This document shows, one piece after another, positions 36,077 through 46,146 of a stretch of 64,000 nt of DNA. The number at the start of each line of letters is the position of its first letter. The first letter of the stretch is position 1. The stretch covers positions 524,332-588,331 of the forward strand of contig JAJEKV010000083.1 in NCBI GenBank assembly GCA_021234155.1. The letters run 5' to 3'. The stretch is from Isoetes taiwanensis (Eukaryota > Streptophyta > Lycopodiopsida > Isoetales > Isoetaceae). Position numbers and translations under genes: made by a program. The notes below the pieces were generated by a model. It worked only from the letters and a program-made list of their open reading frames with translations. It made no database searches and had not been told where the DNA came from.

Positions 36077-37711
36077 TGACGGTCGGGGGAATATAATGCT
36101 ATAAATACATATATTCTCGATCTCAGTCACCATACAAGTCTATCATTCATAGCCTTGTATACCATAAGGGTGGCACTAGGGGCATGGCCAAGTTATTCTC
36201 ATAACTTAGCCAACCATAGGTTAAGCCATTATCCATGTGGCCTTAACCTATTGGGGCACCGCCACACAAGACTCAACCCGATTGGTACCCACGTGGCATC
36301 CTAGGTGGACCTAACTTATATAGGCATAAACCCTAACCCTAGACCTCTTCCACTTCTAGCACCTGTGAGACTGACCTACTTGTTCAAACCCCGCTTCAAC
36401 ATCGCTCGTTTGTGGCATAGGCGGTGCAGCAGCCCGGCCAGGTGGTAGACCTCGCTCTTGGAGGAGGAACAGTAGCCTTGTGAGTCGGGCTAAGACCATG
36501 GAGGCGCCTGGATCCGAGGGAGAGGAGGGAGCGTGTATGTAGGATAGTAGTTGTGATAGCTTATCCGAATTAGCATTCCGTGATTTGCTAGTATCTTGTA
36601 TCTAGAGTAGAGCCATCCTAGAGCCTATATTCAACATCTTAAACCCTAATCAAGGAACCCTAACTATTAGTTAGATTTGTATGATTAGGTTAAGATGTTC
36701 TTCTTATGATTATTCTCATGATGTGATGATTATATGTTGATGGTTGATCATGTTTGCTCCTCTTGTATTGGGAAGGGGGGGTAGAGACCTAGGGCCATTT
36801 GTAGTATGTTTCTAGAGTAGATCCCTTAGTTCCTATTAAATGCGGCTTTGTGCATAGGAGCCCACCGGGCTATTGAGGCTATGATATGACTCAGCACCGA
36901 TAACGGGGCTAGAGGGAATGTGGAGGAGGATCCCCGCCGAGTGGGGGGCTTCGGGATCCCATAGTGGGCTGGGCTTATGGTGGGTCCAGGTGTGGGCCGA
37001 GCATGGGTCCGACACCTCTGGGGCAATGGTGTTGCCCCCTGCCTCGAGAGTTGCAAGTGTTGGCTTGGCTCTCGCTTTGGGGTTCGGGCTGGTACGAATC
37101 GTGTGTCGCCCACGATTCTCTAGCCGCCCACGGCACCTCTAGACCCCACAGGAAGGGGAGATGCAACCCTTCTGCCTCATCGACCCGTGGAGATGCAACA
37201 CGAGTAGTCCCGATGGGTGATGCCATGGGATTGCGTGATCCCGAAGGCTAGAGTCCCGCCAGAGCCCGGGATCTAGCCCATCCGCAAAGCATGCAATGCG
37301 GAGGGGCGGATGGAGTGGTCAACCCTAGCCATTGTTCCGCCAGCCACCGCCATTGCCATGACTCGGTCCGCTATCATCTTGAGACCTAGCCGGCCACCAC
37401 CCTCCCCTACGAAGTCCGAAACGGTAGGAGCTCTCCGCTTTATGGTTTGTGATTATCATCTATGCATTGGTTTATGTGCGATGCACTACCCTCAGGTAGT
37501 ATTTGTATATGTTTTATGCTAGTTCTGACGTGTTATCGCCCACGGTTATAGGAGCCCATAGGGGAAGGGCGCTTAAGACACCTTTCGTGTTCCCTCCCGC
37601 ACTAAGAGTTACCTCGAGCGGGTAGACGAAGGGCCCATGGGTTGCCGAGCCGGATGGGGATTTCCTCGCCGTATACATTTGGGCGCCGTATGTTTAGCAG
37701 GAGCCGTCACA
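36077..37711 (+). mobile_element. Chromovirus 3' LTR
   Basis: Starts TGACGGTCGGGGGAATATAA after a purine tract and ends GGAGCCGTCACA. It is longer than the 5' LTR because that copy is deleted. It carries the conserved block TGTATTGGGAAGGGGGGGTAGAGAC (36,764-36,788). Frames within it (36,826-37,251; 37,310-37,522) are shadows of LTR sequence. Confidence 0.85.
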
Positions 37712-38572
37712 ATAGTTAACCTCCTTCTTAGGTTGTCTGGCCCCTTCACCCACAACATGAAGTGTGTGGTTCTTGTACAATGAAGTAGAATTCTGATCGC
37801 TAAAGAGGCTAGCTAGGGAGCATCAACTACGAGGCTTTAGGGTCTCTACCCCCTTCCCAATACAATGAGTTCACAGAGATACATCATCGTACATATCACG
37901 GAAAAGAACTAAAGAACAAGATTTAATCTATATCATAGAGTTAGGTTCTTTAGTTAGAGCTTGGTATCTAGGGATCTAAGTGGTGCTATGGGCAATTTAA
38001 TAGGCTAAACCTACCTGATTCAATGACCGGAAGACGGTTAGGGCTATTAAATTGACGAAATACCCGGTCCTTGGCTCGCTCCTCCTTTTCTCTCTCCGAC
38101 CCTACCATCCCACCTCTCCTTGAATCGCCAATCAAGGAAAACTAACGCAATTAAATTCGCCGGACAGTCACGGGAGGCGGTTTTGACTCTGGAGCGGAAT
38201 GCCAAAACAGAGCTCTAGAACCCTATGGACCTAAAAATGGCAAGTTAGGGTTTCTTCCTACCTAAATAGACAAGGGTTAGGGCTAGGGTTTCCAATTATC
38301 CCTTTAGGCATGTGGGATAATTGGGAATGGCCCACTTGCCTTCAATGGCTAGGTGACATAAATGTATCCCACATGGAAAGGTGTGCACCTTAATAAATGT
38401 GCATTGGTAAATGTGCACATTAATAAGTGCACATACCTTGCAAGTTGCCCCCTAGGGGCTACCCACCGTGGCTACACGTTACGCATTATCGCCGGGTCGA
38501 GTGGCGGTATGCGTGACAAAGGCGATTCAAGATATCGCCCGGGACCATAATCGCGGTCTTTGGAACGTCACA
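37712..38572 (-). mobile_element. Family A LTR, minus strand, 5' half
   Basis: The reverse complement starts TGTGACGTTCCA at 38,572 and follows the LTR at 46,147 through CCCCTAGGGGGCAACTTGCA, the GTGCAC-rich block and TTGTATTGGGAAGGGGG-TAGAGAC (37,842-37,865). It ends where the chromovirus inserted. With 24,397-25,100 it sums to about 1,565 bp, close to the 1,574 bp of the intact copy. Confidence 0.9.
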
Positions 38573-38973
38573 TTCTCCTACCTTGAAATGATGTCGGGTC
38601 CCATGAAGATCGCGGGTCTCCCCACCTTGGAATCTTCCTAACTGCAATCAACCCGATGCATACGATATACTACTATAATACTTACACATTTATTAAGATT
38701 ACCTTAAGGTAATATTTTTAAATCATTATTAGTTTCCGTTATCATAACATTTAGTTTATCACAATTTAACACTTTCATATACAATTATTATTTAAGGTAC
38801 TCTTCATTCCTTGCAACGCATTCCAACAAAATTTTGTTGCAAGTCTTCGCACCTTAAAATCCTGCATTAATTTTACAATATCTATAATTACATACTTACT
38901 ATCTTAATTATTAGAATTACTCTAAGGTAATGTTTAGGACATTACTGTACTATTTCATTATCCAATTAACTTA
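38573..38973. other. AT-rich stretch flanking Helitron 1
   Basis: No coding potential. Contains AATATT/TTACCTTAAGGTAA-type palindromic words (about 38,699, 38,927) and the block AAGGTACTCTTCAT...TGTTGCAAGTCTTCG (about 38,797-38,851). The latter recurs at about 41,150-41,206 on the other side of the Helitron, so the Helitron sits inside a locally repeated host or TE sequence. Confidence 0.6.
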
Positions 38974-41054
38974 TCTTATATTATAATGTTTTAGCGTGTT
39001 GTATCAAGCCCTAATTTGAATGACCAAGATCATCTAATTGCATCCAAAGGCAGAGATTTATCGCACGACTTTTGACCACTATGATTGGTCATGTTTTGAT
39101 GTCTTGAGGAGAGGGTAACGTGAAAGGGTAAAAAGGCATGGGAAAAAGGGGAAGTGGAAAAGGGTGAGGAAAGGGAGAAAAAAAAGGAAAAAATGGCATG
39201 GGAAAAGGGATAAGGGAAAATAAAAAGAAAAAGGGAGGGGAAAACAAAGGGAAAAAGGGAAAAAAAAGCAAAGTGTGGGAAAAGGAGGAAAAAGGGAGGG
39301 AGAAAGGGTAACAGAAAAAAGGTGGAGTAAAGAGAAGGGGAAAAGCGCATGGGAAAAGGGAAATGAAAAAAGAAAAAGGAAGAAGGAAAGGGAGCCTTGG
39401 AAAAAAGGCACCAAAAAAAGGGAAGAGGGAAAGGGTGAAGAAAGGGGAAAAAGATAAGCGAGAAAAAGCATGGAAAAAAGGAAGAAAAAGAAGGTGGAAA
39501 AAAGGGAAGAGAGAAAAGGGTGAGAAAAGGGAAAAGAGAAGGGAAAAATGGCATGGAAGAAGGGAAAGGAAAATGGAAAAGAAAAAAGGAGGGAAAAAGG
39601 GAGGACGAAAGAGAAGGGAAATGAGGAAAAAGGAAGGGGAAAAAGGGAAACAAGAAAAGGGTGGGGAGAAGGAGCATGGGAAAATGGAAAAGAGAAAGGA
39701 AAATAAAAAAGGGAGGCAGAAAGGTGGAAAGGGAACATGGAAAAAAAGGCATGAGGGAAAGGGAAAGAGAGACAAGGGAAAAGGGAAGGGGAAAAGGGAA
39801 AAACGAAGAAAAGGAAAGTGAAAAAAAAGCATGGAAAAAGGACAAGAGAAAAAAAAAGGGGAAGAGAGAAAGGGTGGGGAAAAGGGGAAAAAAGGCAAGA
39901 GGGAAAAGAGAGATGTTGAAAAAGGCATGGAAAGAAGGAAGTGAAAAGAAAATGAAGGGGGAAAGAGGAAAGGAAAGGTAAAAAAGGCATGACAAAAAGG
40001 AGAAGAGGAAAAGGGTTGGGAAATGAGGAAAGGGAAAAAAAGGTCCATCAAGAAAAGGGATAGGGATAGGGATAGAGAATGGGAAAGGGAAAGGGTAAAG
40101 AGAGGGAGAAAAAGAAGTGAAAAAGAGCATGGAAAAAGGGAAGGAAAAAATGGGAAGAGTGAACCGGTGTGGAAAGAGGAAAAGGGAAGGGAAAAATGAC
40201 ATGGGAAAAAGAAAAGGAAAAGGGAAAAGGAAAGGAAATGGAAAAGGGGAGCGAAAGGGCATTGGGAAAGGGGAAGATGGAAAGGGAAAGGGTTGAGAGA
40301 GGAGAAAAAAGGAAAAGATGGGGACCGGGAAGGGCAAAAGGGGAACAAGAAAAGGATGGGAAGAAAGGAAGGGAAAAAGGGAAAGGGAAAGAGAAAAGGA
40401 AAAGAAATGGGAAAGGAAAGGGGAAAAGTGCATGAGGAAAAAGGGAAGTGCGAGGAAATGATGAAAGGGGAAGGGAAAAATAAAAAGGGAGGCTGAAAGA
40501 GAGAAAGAGGAGAGAGAAAAGGCAACCTAACGAAAAGTGAGAGAGGGAAATAAGAAAAGAGAAGCGAAAAAGGGCACGAGAAAAAGGGGGGAACAGAGAA
40601 AAGGCGAGAAAAGGGGATTTAAATAAGAGAAAAAGGAAAAGAGCATGGGAAAAGAAAGAGGGAAAAGAAATACGAAAAAGGAAGGGAAACGGGCATGGGA
40701 ATAGAGGAAGAGGGTAGGAAAATGAATGAAAGGGGGAATAGAAAGGGAAAAAGCATATGGGAAAAAGGGAAGGGAAAAAATCCACAAAAAAAAGAAAATG
40801 GAAAAAGAAAAAGGGGAAGGGGATTAAGAAAAGAAATAAGAAAAAATGGAAAAAGAAAACATGTAAGGAAAATGAGAAATAGAAAAGGAAACATGAAAGA
40901 GTGCGACAAAAGATGAAAAAGGAAAGAAAAAAGGAAATGAAAGAGAAAGCAAAAGGCAAAGGGAAAGGGAACAATGTCGAATGCAACAGGCTTCGTTTCT
41001 TATGAGATTTATGAAAAGGAGTCTATGCCCAGCAACGCTGGGCACTATTACTAG
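38974..41054 (+). mobile_element. Helitron 1, non-autonomous
   Basis: The 5' end is TCTTATATTATAATG, preceded by A (38,973). The 3' end is CTAG (41,051-41,054), followed by T, so insertion was between A and T without target duplication, as for Helitrons. A hairpin GCCCAGC-AAC-GCTGGGC (41,027-41,043) lies 7 nt before CTAG. The first 130 bp and the last 30 bp match Helitron 2 (53,245-54,874). No Rep/helicase gene is present, so movement would need a helper. Most of the interior is a purine minisatellite (39,100-40,980). Confidence 0.9.
39100..40980 (+). repeat. Polypurine minisatellite inside Helitron 1
   Basis: Nearly pure A/G on the plus strand, built of variants of GGGAAAAGG, GGCATGGGAAAAGGG and AAGAGGGAAAGGGTG. 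Open frames of several hundred residues (for example 39,030-40,525 minus, Phe/Pro/Ser/Leu-rich; plus-strand Lys/Glu/Gly-rich ones) are by-products, because T-C-only or A-G-only DNA rarely contains stop codons. Confidence 0.9.
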
Positions 41055-42499
41055 TCACTTCATAACTTAATCCACGCAAGGTAATTATTAACCTTACTTA
41101 ATTTTAAGTTTATCAAAGTTTATCAATTTCATACAAAATTTACACTTCTAAGGTACTCTTCATCTTTTGCAACACATTATAACAAAATTTGTGTTGCAAG
41201 TCTTCGTAGCTCGACCTCCTTGCCCTCCGGAGTGCTCTATTGGCTTGCAGGTCGACACTACGTTAGTACTATTTTAATTATTAATAAAATTTTGGTTATA
41301 TGGTGACCACCCCACCTATCTACATGAATGCATGGCTAATCTCCCGGCGTAGGAAGAGGATGCTTCTTCCATCGTGGCCGTGGAGATAGCGCCCTATAAT
41401 GTCTATATGCCGCTCATGCCTACACCTTTAGTTGCCCAACGCGGAGGATAGGTCCTTCCCGTATATGGGGCGTGAAGGACAGATTCCTCCTATCAATGCA
41501 TATATGGGGCTAGAGGTGCTTTTCCTATCAATGCATTCCTGAATGATCTCTTATCTCTCGAGGTCGTCTACTTCTGTGGGACGGAAGTAGACTTTTTAAT
41601 CTACCTTCCACTCATCCAAGCAGAACCACGGTCATGCCTACATTGACATTACACCACGTCCTAGAGATCCCCGTAGTGGTCCCATCATCGGTAAATACGC
41701 ATGCAACCCATACCTGGCATAGGTTGCATGCGTAGATTAATCTTAACTACACATGAAACTAATTTAAACACAAATCGACATAACTGAGCTGATTTTTGCT
41801 GGCTCCTTTAATGCATGTGATTAACATAATTACCCTAAGGTAATATTTATGAATTAACATTATCATAGTATCGAATACATTACTTCCGATAGTACAATTA
41901 TATTTACTCTAAGCTTTGCAATATTTAACGACTTTTAGATCGCGATTATTTAAACAATAACCCTGATTTAGACCTATTGTATCATAGACAAGGTTTTAAT
42001 TATCATACACAAGAATTAGATGTGCTTCTTATTCTCTTCCTTGGGTCCTGCATTACCCTTGGAAGTATATCCCTAAGATGCACTTAAGTATATCTGAATT
42101 CTATTTATAAGGACCGCTAGGTCATATAGCTATCCTTGGAAGGAATTGCATCCTTGCGAAGGATTAATTAACATGCTACCTCACTTTACCGTTGTTATTT
42201 AACTTATTTCCCTATGATACATATACGTACAACAATTTCTATCCAGTTATTAGGATCTATTTTTAACTTATCAATAAGACACCTTAAAGCTTATAATACA
42301 TGCGCACACCTTACCTAAGGCTAGACGCATCCACCCATTGAGCGGGCGTCGAGTAATTTGGAGATGACTTGGTCGTTGCATTGCTCCCATAGTTTTGCTC
42401 CACTTCATTAGTGTAGTTAGCTACTACGTCGGTCTCGCACGTTGAAGGCCTCCTGAGCACTAAGGTATCTATCTATTTTACGCTCTATTCGCTTCGGCC
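41055..42499. other. Gene-free AT-rich stretch with two perfect hairpins
   Basis: No recognisable coding sequence. Hairpin 1 is GTCTACTTC (41,566-41,574) with GAAGTAGAC (41,584-41,592). Hairpin 2 is CGCATGCAACC (41,698-41,708) with GGTTGCATGCG (41,722-41,732). CCCTAAGGTAATATT at about 41,833 repeats the motif found on the left of Helitron 1. Confidence 0.6.
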
Positions 42500-44859
42500 A
42501 TTGCCGGAGTGAACTCTATTCTTTTTGAGAGGAAGTTGCTCAGCACGCTCTATGAAGCAATGGTCTGGAACAAATTTAAGGAAGTGCAATCCCTATGGTG
42601 GACTCCAATCCTTAGTTGTGGTGTACTTCTTCCCCTGTAAGAAGCTTTATCCATCCTTCAAGTAGAACTTAATGTGATGTTGAAAGGTAAGATCATTCAA
42701 CTTGTTCACAGCTAGTTCTCTATCTGAACGTTGAGGAAAAACAAACTCTCTAAAGTTAGCAGTCTCTTGAAGAAGCTCGACCACTGGAACAGGAGTGTAA
42801 GAATCTTCAATGATTCGAACTAAAGTAGGAAGACAAAAAGCTTTCTTCCTTCTAAAAGCATACATAAAATCTCTTTGAACATCCGGTCAATCGATCATGG
42901 GTGTGCCCCACAAGTAAAAATCCGAGCTTTACTTTTAGAAGATCCTTAGCTCCACTAGCATAGCACAATAAGCAAAGAGTGTTTGATTCTTGTTCTCTCT
43001 TGTAGTATTGTCAAGTTCTTGGTAGAGCACCGGTGGTAGTTGCTCTTGCTCGCCTGAGGACCTTGTTAAGAATTGTAATTGTCGGGTTGGTCACCATGCA
43101 AGTTTGGATACGTCAAAAATACTTTGCACTTTAGACTTCCTTTGAAGACCATGGCTCCTACAAGGTGGACTTTAACAAAACATTCCTCGGCACATCTTTT
43201 GGAATATTTCTGAAATGGGGTAGAGTTGTCTTTTGATCCATTCCATCAATTACAATAGACATATATTGCAATGGGCGTTCGAGAGCTTTTTACATTGGCC
43301 AGCTTTCTTCTCTCTGGCGCTTGTTGTTCACGATGTGCGGCAAGATTACATTTGCACAATATCCGTAAAAGAAATCGGGTTAAAATATTTTGTTTTTAAC
43401 AAGTGAGAGGTTGGAGAGCTTGAGCTTACTTCTTTCGACCTCTGTCTTTTGCGGTTTCGTTGACTTTTAATTACGCACATCTTGAGCAAGCGGACATTCT
43501 ATGTCTTCTTGGAATTTTACCAGGCCAAATTCACTTTTCCACAGTCTAGTGAAGTGTGAGTAAGAGATGTCTTGCGAACTTTGAATGCAAGTCTCTTTGT
43601 ATTCTTTGAAGACATCCTTTTTGTAATATTATCCGCCGATGATACATGTTGCTATTAGGCAACTTCTCACATGTCTCTCTAAAATATTTCTCCATCCATG
43701 TCACAAAGAGCGGGGCATGCATGGTCACAACTCTTCTTGGACCACAATGATCATCAATTCTTTGGATTTTTGTCGATCTTTTGTGTATTGAGACATTCTT
43801 GTGGACCCTAAGCGGTGGACAACCATGAAGCATTTTTGGCAGACTTGTTCACGGTTGATGTAGTGCAAGAATGTGTTGCGGATGCGGTCTTACATGGTAA
43901 GCTAAGTAGGCATTCTGGTCAGCCAATATCATTGAGCAGTAGTTGTCTCTAAGCGCTTTCGTAATTTAGCCATGTTAAATCTGTTGATGCAACCCAATGA
44001 GCAGCATTTAGTTCTCAAGAGTCTCCTCATTTTGTGTTCATCCATAAGGTTTCTTCTTCTTCTGAGGAGGAGCATGCTCTCAAAGTAAAGTCCACCTTAA
44101 ATTTCTTTGAAGATTGGCTGGAGAACATATAATCCCGTTGTTCCTCATTGGTGTCTTCATCTTACGATGAAACTTCTACTCTAGGGGTAACTTCCTCGAG
44201 TCTGAGTGGTGTGCTTGTAGAGGAAAACAGGCCACGTGAAGTTGTTCCGGAAAAGCGGTAGCACGGTGTTAAAGGATGGTGATGGCCCATAAGAGGTTGT
44301 GGCTGCAGCAGGTTCTTGTACCCTCCTCGAGAAGGAGTTCTTGCAAACATGTCCTTTAGAAATTTGGAATTCTGCAAATCCATGTGTCACAACCATTGTA
44401 TTACAAAGGGTACATCTTTGCGGCATCGTCTTCATTTGTAGTGAAGTCACGGGGACAGAAATTGTAGTGAATCTCCACGGTCTTACGTGTTCCTTGTGTA
44501 CTTGCAGAAGGGGTGAAACTACAAGCGGTGGGGGTAGCTTGTTCTTGAGTACTTCGTTGTGGTGGAGCCTCTCAGAGGTCAGGGGGATGGAGCGAAGGGT
44601 GGTGGCGGCATGCTCAACCTGGAGGTGATGCTTTAGAAGGAGATCGAGTGCCTTTGCATCTATTGGACTTGGTGGCGGTTGGAAGGGTGGTGGTAGTACA
44701 TTACGTCTTTGGACTAGGAGTGTTTTGAGGAAAGCAACAACGATATTGTAGAGGTAGGGCGTCCGGAGAATGCAGGCGTTGCTCCCAAAGCGTTTCTTGA
44801 ACTAGACGAGCTTGAGACAACAAAAGGTCTTTGGAAGTTTGTTCGCGGCGGTTCGTCAT
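42500..44859 (-). pseudogene. DUF7869-type protein gene, frameshifted
   Basis: Read on the minus strand from about 44,859. The N-terminus is Pro/Gln-rich, then a CTLC pair with a later cysteine (about 44,403-44,414), an acidic Ser/Glu stretch, and WMEKYFRETCEKLP (about 43,700). SHFTRLWKSEFG follows (about 43,550), then SIVIDGMDQKTTLPHF (43,215-43,258), VHLVGAMVF, and LDNTTRENKNQTLFAY (about 42,970-43,015). LLVGHTHD (about 42,893-42,916) and a C-terminal part to FQHHIKFY (42,647-42,865) complete it. This series (IDGMDQ, LDN--RENKN, VGHTHD) is what I recall for DUF7869, a family of unknown function whose Asp/His pattern suggests a nuclease or transposase-like fold. Roughly eight frame changes and stops break it. 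A palindrome cluster and a divergent gene lie directly upstream. Confidence 0.7.
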
Positions 44860-45280
44860 CTTGACAACTGTGAAATAGTGTAGAGGTTAGAGAAACTTTC
44901 TAGATTGCAGACCTTTTCTTATTCTCGAATACAAGTACACGTAGTACAAGTGGACGTTGCTGTAACAAATAAGTAAAAGGCAAACTAAAAGCTATTTAGG
45001 AATACCTTCGGACTAGAAACGGTAAAGCTAAGCGTATTCCACTTCATATAGAATACGAGCAAGACAAAAGGGATACCTTTAAAAGGAAATAATGGCGCCC
45101 TCAGTTGCGTATTCCAGTCTCTGAGCTCAAGTCGCCAGCGCCAACGCCTCGAATATTATATTCAGAGACTGTATTCCGATTCGCATAGAGAAGACATGGA
45201 CAGGTGAGTAAAAAGTACAACGTACAATCATTTCTTAGTGTGTTTCTGATTCCGGAATAGGTTTCGGCTTTCTTCTGAAG
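44860..45280. promoter_or_regulatory. Probable shared upstream region of two divergent genes
   Basis: Lies upstream of the minus-strand DUF7869-type gene and before the palindrome cluster. It contains isolated half-sites such as GCGTATTCCA (about 45,032) and ATTCCGGAATAGG (about 45,250). No TATA box was fixed. The divergent layout is the only support for a promoter role. Confidence 0.3.
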
Positions 45281-45400
45281 GCCAAAGTGTATTCCAGAAT
45301 ACACTTTGGCCCTCGTGTGTAAGCCAAAGTGTATTCCGGAATACACTTTAATACACTTTGGCTTACACACGAAGGCCGAAGTATATTCCGGAATACAATT
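45281..45400. repeat. Cluster of near-perfect palindromes, locus 2
   Basis: P1 (45,281-45,310) has half-sites GCCAAAGTGTATTC and GAATACACTTTGGC, perfect around a CA centre. P2 (45,314-45,371) has outer arms CGTGTGTAAGCCAAAGTG... and ...CACTTTGGCTTACACACG, 22 bp each, enclosing a further GTATTCCGGAATAC. P3 (about 45,372-45,402) is a degenerate copy with TATATTCCGGAATACA. A lone ATTCCAGAATACG occurs near 45,523. These match locus 1 at 23,141-23,313. Confidence 0.9.
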
Positions 45401-45588
45401 TAGGTGGTTTTTTGTAACAATGTTGCAAATCTAAGAAAAAGTAGCTTGTTTTTAACACTTCCTAGACGATAAAAAAACCTTTTAGAGGGGCTTGAATGTT
45501 AGTAAAAAAAATCCAATTGTTATTCCAGAATACGTTTTTGTGTTGTTTTTATCCTCTAAATTTGGGTTTTGTCTTAAATATGTTACAG

Positions 45589-46146
45589 ACACGACGGTAG
45601 CAAGAAAGCTTCAAAGAAGCCATTAAAGTTAAAGACAAAGCCACACCCACAGGCAAGTGTACCACCCACAGAAGAACCCACCGTGTATGAAAATATTCAG
45701 ACACAGTAGTTTATCACAAGGGGAACTGGAGGAAAGTACAACACACTTACTTTCCTCCACGTTTGTAACAGTCCTAGAGGAAAGCTCTACACTGACTCCG
45801 ACTTTATTTGCATGGGAGTGATTAGAGCGGTTTCTGAAGTGGCCGGAGGACAACAGGGAAGGCTCTCGTTCAAGACATCTCAAGGATATATTGTCGTGGA
45901 CCAGGGATATTTTAGGCTTGGTAGAGTCACACCTTCAGCTTTGTACAAGTACATGACGCATTACATAAACAAGCTGAGGTTGTGGGAAATCATAAACAGA
46001 GTGCAAGCCACACAAAGCGAGGATTTTGCACACAGCGCCTCCGAAGATGAGAGAGTGGTGGAGGACAATGCCGGTAGTGGCTCGGTCGGAAAAAAAAGGC
46101 GGCTAAGTCCCAAATTACATCGAGGAGCATCAAAGATTGAGTCATT
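45589..46146 (+). pseudogene. Unrecognised gene fragment truncated by an LTR
   Basis: A continuous frame of about 186 codons with one in-frame TAG (45,707-45,709; CAG is a likely original). A plausible 3' splice site TATGTTACAG precedes 45,589. The N-terminal part is Lys/Pro-rich. The middle has FITRGTGGKYNTLTFLHVC and ends YKYMTHYINKLRLWEII, and the C-terminal part has an acidic Ser/Glu run then GKKRRLSPK, like a nuclear signal. I recognise no family. It is transcribed away from the DUF7869-type gene across the palindromes. The family A LTR begins at 46,147 and cuts it; the apparent frame into the LTR is accidental. Confidence 0.5.

Larger units (their letters stand above)
25101..37711 (+). 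mobile_element. Ty3/gypsy chromovirus (family B), nested in a family A LTR
   Basis: A 12.6-kb element bounded by two related LTRs (25,101-26,386 and 36,077-37,711). The order is LTR, decayed PBS, gag, protease, RT, RNase H, integrase with C-terminal chromodomain, LTR. This order and the chromodomain define a Ty3 chromovirus. All domains are recognisable but broken by stops and frameshifts, so the element is dead or badly assembled. It splits a family A LTR: left flank 24,397-25,100 and right flank 37,712-38,572 are consecutive in the intact LTR. A clean 5-bp target duplication is not visible (left GAACA, right ATAGT). Confidence 0.9.

Noticed and set aside
36320-36350. Telomere-like CCCTAA repeats
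   Set aside because: Only two adjacent units (AAACCCTAACCC) occur, inside an LTR; there is no array.
39030-40525. Open frames of 467 and 478 residues on the minus strand
   Set aside because: They consist of Phe, Pro, Ser and Leu runs from a C/T-only strand of the Helitron minisatellite. They overlap each other in different frames and have no domain structure.
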